Source of the DNA: Pedobacter frigiditerrae
GTDB taxonomy: Bacteria > Bacteroidota > Bacteroidia > Sphingobacteriales > Sphingobacteriaceae
Reading direction: 5' to 3'
NCBI RefSeq assembly: GCF_032678705.1
Contig: NZ_JAVTSS010000002.1
Span: 1,488,001-1,552,000 of the forward strand
Length of the DNA: 64,000 nucleotides
The first letter of the stretch is position 1. The number at the start of each line of letters is the position of its first letter. This document shows positions 60,492-64,000 of this stretch, in pieces. The position numbers and the translations under genes were made by a program. The notes beneath the pieces are model-generated. The model was not told the DNA's origin. It searched no databases and saw nothing but the letters and a program-made list of their open reading frames with translations.

Positions 60492-61392
60492 TATAAATTG
60501 AATTTAAAGCATCGTCTAAATTTACATAAGCATATTTATAGCCTGCTTCTAAAAGTTTTTTTGCTATGGTGTTATTACTCATTAAGGGTAAAATGCTCAT
60601 TTCGCCCATGATTGCTTTGAGGGCAAACTTAGGTATATGTATTGGCCAAACAGGTCGATTTATTTTTCCTGCAATTGCTTTTGTTAAAAATTTATTCGAA
60701 ACTGGAAAGGGTGCGCAAGCATTGTACGGCCCATTCATTTTCTCATCTTCTGCAGCTTTAGTAAAGATTTTAACGATATCGTCTAAATGTATCCATGGCA
60801 TCCATTGTTTACCTGAACCCAATGGTGCGCCAACAAAAAGCTTAATAGGAGTTTCCATTGCTTTTAAAGCGCCGTCGTCTTTGCTTAAAATTAAGCCTAT
60901 TCTAATTTTCACCACTCTGATTCCTAGTTCAAGACCTTCATCTGCAGCATTTTCCCATAACTTACAACATTCTGATAAAAATCCCTTACCCACCTCGCTT
61001 GTTTCTGCCAAAATCTCATTATCTCTATCTCCATAAAAACCAACAGCAGAAGCAGAAATAAAAGTTGTTACAGTAGCTTTTGTCTCTTGAATAGTTTTAT
61101 ATAAAAGTTGGGCAGATAAAACTCTACTATCAATAATCTCTTTTTTCCTTTCATCGGTCCACTTTTTATCTGCAATGCCTTCTCCAGCTAAATGGATAAT
61201 TGTATCTATATCCTTTAACGCGTTTGGGTCTATAGTTTGCTTATAAACGTCCCACAAAAAAACATCTACATCTTTTATTTTGGTTTGTTTTCTAGATAAA
61301 ATGGAAACTTTATAACCTTTTTCTTGCAATGCAGGAATAAGTTGTTTCCCCACTAAACCAGTTGCACCGGTTATGAGAATGTTCTTTGCCAT
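60475..61392 (-). CDS. TIGR01777 family NAD-dependent epimerase-like protein (SDR39U1/YfcH)
   Basis: A 305-residue extended short-chain dehydrogenase. The NAD site is ILITGATGLVGKQLIPAL (GxxGxxG). The family-typical LAGEGIADKKWTDERKKEIIDSRV and SASAVGFYGDRDNE (YxxxN-like) segments follow, and the C-terminal DUF1731-type part contains FALKAIMGEMSILPLMSNNTIAKKLLEAGYKYAY. Substrate unknown. It is cotranscribed with, and overlaps, the photolyase gene by 17 bp, hinting at some link to light or UV response; a pairing with photolyase genes is often seen. Confidence 0.88.
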   Translation of the reverse strand: MAKNILITGATGLVGKQLIPALQEKGYKVSILSRKQTKIKDVDVFLWDVYKQTIDPNALKDIDTIIHLAGEGIADKKWTDERKKEIIDSRVLSAQLLYKTIQETKATVTTFISASAVGFYGDRDNEILAETSEVGKGFLSECCKLWENAADEGLELGIRVVKIRIGLILSKDDGALKAMETPIKLFVGAPLGSGKQWMPWIHLDDIVKIFTKAAEDEKMNGPYNACAPFPVSNKFLTKAIAGKINRPVWPIHIPKFALKAIMGEMSILPLMSNNTIAKKLLEAGYKYAYVNLDDALNSIYNEKRD

Positions 61393-61439
61393 ACTATATA
61401 TACTATAAATGTTTGGTTTTGGTTTAGGAAAGATAGTAA

Positions 61440-61700
61440 TTTATTGCCTTACCATCGATTGAATTAAAGCGATTAGAAAAGCAAATGCAGTAATTGAGTT
61501 AATGTTAGTCGGGCTATGCGCTACAATCTTTTGTGTCTTACTAAATTATGAACGCACACAAAAGTATTTCCGCTGCTATCCCGTTTAGTAAACGATTGTC
61601 TTTGCAACTATTTAGGGCTGTATGATGCCAAGAACCACCTAATTCTGTTCTTTAAACCCGATGGTAGCGGACACGCAGTAAAGCGCACAGCGGGAACCAA
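61440..61700. repeat. Family A repeat copy in the gap before the DASH cryptochrome gene
   Basis: ATTAGAAAAGCAAAT (61472) and TTAATGTTAGTC (61499) recur at the same 27-bp spacing as at 40355. ACAATCTTTTGTG and CCGCTGCTATCCCG are further shared words with other copies. A CCATCTTCCATCTTCC low-complexity run follows at 61760. No gene between 61393 and 61867. Confidence 0.6.
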
Positions 61701-61867
61701 TCTTCAAAAAAGCTTATGGATTTGCTTTTCGAATTCCCTAAATTTGAACAAGCTTCATTTTCCATCTTCCATCTTCCATTTTCCTCGAAGTGTGTTATCG
61801 CTTTGTAAAAAATAAGATGTTTGGACTTGCAATTGTAAGAATTTGTGCAAATTGCAAGCCAATATAA

Positions 61868-63166
61868 ATGGCTACGGATATGAGCAAAAAGATTTTAGTT
61901 TGGTTTAGGAATGATTTACGCCTGCATGATAACGAAATGCTAGTGGAAGCCATTGCCAAGGCCGACGAAATTTTGCCTGTTTATGTATTCGATCCACGTC
62001 ATTTTGAGCATTCTCGCTATCATACAATCAAGACTGGTATAACGAGAGCTCAATTTCTTTTAGAAAGTGTCGAAGCCATTCGTCAATCATTTCAAAAGTT
62101 TGGTGGAGATATTCTAATTGCAAAAGGCCGACCTGAAGATTTGTTGCCAAAGCTAGTCGCCGAATATGAAATTACAGAAGTTTACCACCATAGAGAAGTA
62201 GCTAGCGAAGAAACCGCTGTATCTACCCATGTTGAAGATTTGCTTTGGAAACAAAAAGTGAATTTGAAGCATTTTATTGGACATACCCTTTACAATAAGG
62301 AAGATTTACCTTTCCCAATAAGAGATATACCTGATGTTTTTGCTCAGTTTAAAAAGAAAACTGAACGTGATGCCATTGTAAAACCTTGTTTTTTAACGCC
62401 AGAAAAAATCAATTTTGTTAAGGTGGAAGCTTGGGGAGAATTGCCTAAGTTAAGTGAGCTTATCGTAAATGAAGAATTACAAGTTTCGACCGAGAATTCT
62501 GAATTTAAAGGTGGTGAACAAGAGGCTTTCAAACATTTGCATGATTTCTTGCATACCGGTGAGGATATGGCCTTGTCTAATACATCATTAAAGAAAAACG
62601 AAGTGGTTTCGAAACTTTCTGCTTGGTTGGCTTTAGGCTGTTTGTCGCCAAGAGAGGTTTATTGGAAAATGAAGGAAGCAGAAGCTAATTATGGTTTAAA
62701 GCCTTATTTTAATCAGATTGTTCTAGGTCTTTTATGGCGTGATTATTATCGCTTTATGTTTAAGAAATATAGAAATACATTTTTTAAACCAGAGGGATTT
62801 GCTGCCAACTTGAAAACCTTACCTCAGGTAGATAATGATTTATTACAATCTTGGAAAAGCGGGAATACAGGTCAGCCATTGGTAGATGCAGTGATGTATG
62901 AACTAAATACTACCGGTTACATCAATAATGCAGCTAGGCAATTAGTAGCTACTTATTTGGTTTATGAATTAGGATTAAACTGGGTAATGGGTGCCGCTTA
63001 TTTTGAAGAAAAACTGATTGATTATAATCCTGCAAGCAACTGGGGGAATTGGGCAAATATAGCTGGTGTAGGAAACGACCAACGTTTAACTAATAGTTTC
63101 AATTTTGAAAAACTACTTAAAATCGTTGACCCTAAAGGTCTTTATAGTCAAGCTGTTAGGGCTTAA
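61868..63166 (+). CDS. DASH family cryptochrome
   Basis: A 432-residue photolyase-related flavoprotein (ATG 61868; another ATG at 61880). It starts with SKKILVWFRNDLRLHDNEML. The FAD-site segment GAAYFEEKLIDYNPASNWGNWANIAGVGNDQRLTNSFNFE, with ASNWGNW and GVGNDQR, is the DASH cryptochrome signature and distinguishes it from the CPD photolyase nearby. DASH proteins repair dimers in single-stranded DNA and may act as light sensors. It is divergent from the SDR-photolyase pair. Confidence 0.92.
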   Translation: MATDMSKKILVWFRNDLRLHDNEMLVEAIAKADEILPVYVFDPRHFEHSRYHTIKTGITRAQFLLESVEAIRQSFQKFGGDILIAKGRPEDLLPKLVAEYEITEVYHHREVASEETAVSTHVEDLLWKQKVNLKHFIGHTLYNKEDLPFPIRDIPDVFAQFKKKTERDAIVKPCFLTPEKINFVKVEAWGELPKLSELIVNEELQVSTENSEFKGGEQEAFKHLHDFLHTGEDMALSNTSLKKNEVVSKLSAWLALGCLSPREVYWKMKEAEANYGLKPYFNQIVLGLLWRDYYRFMFKKYRNTFFKPEGFAANLKTLPQVDNDLLQSWKSGNTGQPLVDAVMYELNTTGYINNAARQLVATYLVYELGLNWVMGAAYFEEKLIDYNPASNWGNWANIAGVGNDQRLTNSFNFEKLLKIVDPKGLYSQAVRA

Positions 63167-63218
63167 CTTTTCTGTTAACCAAAAAACAGCTTTTTATTTA
63201 ATTTAATTGTTAAGTTTA

Positions 63219-63250
63219 TTGCCATTTTTTAAGGTAAAATCCTAATTTTG
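63219..63250 (+). promoter_or_regulatory. Promoter of the sucA gene
   Basis: TTG (63219-63221), 21 bp spacer, TAATTTTG (63243-63250), 26 bp before the start codon. Confidence 0.65.
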
Positions 63251-63276
63251 CAATACTTATCGAAAATAATACACAA

Positions 63277-64000
63277 ATGGATAACTTATCTTATCTCAAT
63301 GGCGCCAACGCCGAATATATAGAATCCTTATACCAAAGCTATAAAGAAGACCGTAATTCAGTTGAATTTGGATGGCAGAAATTCTTTGAAGGTTTTGATT
63401 TTGGCAGAACTTCTGATGCTACATCAGTAAGTACTGAAGCACCTGAGCATTTTTTAAAAGAAATTAATGTTTTAAACCTAATCAACGGTTACCGTCAACG
63501 TGGTCACTTGTTTACTAAAACAAACCCAGTTAGAGAAAGACGTAAACATACGCCAACTTTAGCAATCGAAAATTTCGGTTTAGCAGCAAGCGATTTAAAT
63601 ACTGTATTTAATTCTGCTATTGAAACTGGTATTGGTGCGCCTGCAAAATTGAGCGATATTGTTGCTTTTCTAGAGCAAACTTATTGCGTTTCTATTGGTG
63701 CTGAATATAAATATGTTCGCACGCCAGAAATCCTAAAATGGATTGAGCAGAAAATGGAAAGCGAACGCAATACACCTAAGTTTTCTATTGATGAGAAAAA
63801 ACGCATCCTTACTAAATTAAATGAAGCGGTAAGTTTCGAGAACTTTTTGGGCACTAAATTTTTGGGGCAAAAACGTTTCTCATTAGAAGGTGCAGAAGCA
63901 GTTATCCCAGCTTTAGATTCAGTAATTGAAAAAGGAGCTGAACTGGGTATTGAAGAGTTTGTGATTGGAATGGCACATCGTGGCCGTTTAAACGTATTGG
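63277..64000 (+). CDS. sucA: 2-oxoglutarate dehydrogenase E1 component, 3'-truncated by window edge
   Basis: The frame is open from ATG 63277 to the window end (241 codons), and the rest of the gene lies beyond it. The N-terminus MDNLSYLNGANAEYIESLYQ, then EFGWQKFFEGFDFG, is the E1o-type helper region. NLINGYRQRGHLFTKTNPV is the usual helix, with LSLEGAEAVIPALDSVIEKG and FVIGMAHRGRLNVL the start of the thiamine diphosphate domain, including the conserved HRGRLNVL. It decarboxylates 2-oxoglutarate in the TCA cycle, supplying succinyl-CoA to E2. The E2 gene (sucB) is expected downstream, outside the window. Confidence 0.93.
   Translation, partial: MDNLSYLNGANAEYIESLYQSYKEDRNSVEFGWQKFFEGFDFGRTSDATSVSTEAPEHFLKEINVLNLINGYRQRGHLFTKTNPVRERRKHTPTLAIENFGLAASDLNTVFNSAIETGIGAPAKLSDIVAFLEQTYCVSIGAEYKYVRTPEILKWIEQKMESERNTPKFSIDEKKRILTKLNEAVSFENFLGTKFLGQKRFSLEGAEAVIPALDSVIEKGAELGIEEFVIGMAHRGRLNVL

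Noticed and set aside
1..64000. tRNA, rRNA or riboswitch genes
   Set aside because: No cloverleaf, T-loop (GGTTCGAATCC-type) or rRNA core words were noticed by eye in the spacers; a covariance-model scan would be needed to exclude them.

Overview
The window looks like a chromosomal segment of a Bacteroidota bacterium close to Pedobacter/Sphingobacteriaceae. The evidence is the AT-rich sequence, near-absence of Shine-Dalgarno motifs, promoters of the form TTG-N20/21-TAnnTTTG (three are marked), and family content: GH106, GH30, DUF1800/DUF1501 pair, OmpA with thrombospondin type 3 repeat, DUF885, LytTR regulators, DASH cryptochrome, and many secreted proteins ending their signal peptides in AQ. 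This assignment is inference from content; no rRNA or tRNA gene was seen.

Layout. 1-13.4 kb: end of a sugar isomerase gene, a GH106-type glycosidase, a TraB/GumN-type giant protein, a small GNAT protein, a dead L,D-transpeptidase gene, a Lys/Arg-rich mini-protein, an M23 lipoprotein, a TetR/small protein/MFS efflux operon and a GH30 glycosidase. 13.4-20.9 kb: a secreted WD40-caspase protein (minus strand) and the DUF1800-DUF1501 pair. 20.9-24.6 kb: an accessory island with a Cdd1-type helix-hairpin-helix gene and a NACHT NTPase (candidate antiphage gene), set among dispersed and attC-like repeats. 24.6-36.1 kb: M28 peptidase, SUMF1-like/Gfo-Idh-MocA/ApbE cluster, a miniature M16-like protein, LytTR regulator plus Hpt protein, aldose epimerase, phospholipase C and GNAT. 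36.2-44.8 kb: DUF4184, DUF2130, MFS, receiver domain, pentapeptide-repeat protein, subtilase and acyl-CoA ligase. 44.7-50.5 kb: gamma-glutamyltransferase, a GIY-YIG gene inside a palindromic element, DUF885 and an OmpA porin. 51.1-57.7 kb: a fatty-acid beta-oxidation operon (MarR, FadB-like fusion, thiolase, acyl-CoA dehydrogenase) interrupted by a four-helix-bundle gene. 57.8-64 kb: two FKBP lipoproteins, CPD photolyase with an SDR protein, DASH cryptochrome and the start of sucA.

Functional themes are plant or microbial polysaccharide turnover, envelope maintenance, fatty-acid catabolism feeding the TCA cycle (acyl-CoA ligase, beta-oxidation operon, 2-oxoglutarate dehydrogenase) and light-dependent DNA repair.

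The most unusual layer is intergenic. Several families of palindromic or dispersed repeats recur. In two places a small ORF (GIY-YIG; four-helix bundle) sits between the arms of an inverted repeat whose empty counterpart lies nearby, which suggests small mobile elements. The NACHT gene is followed immediately by an imperfect inverted repeat resembling an integron attC site.
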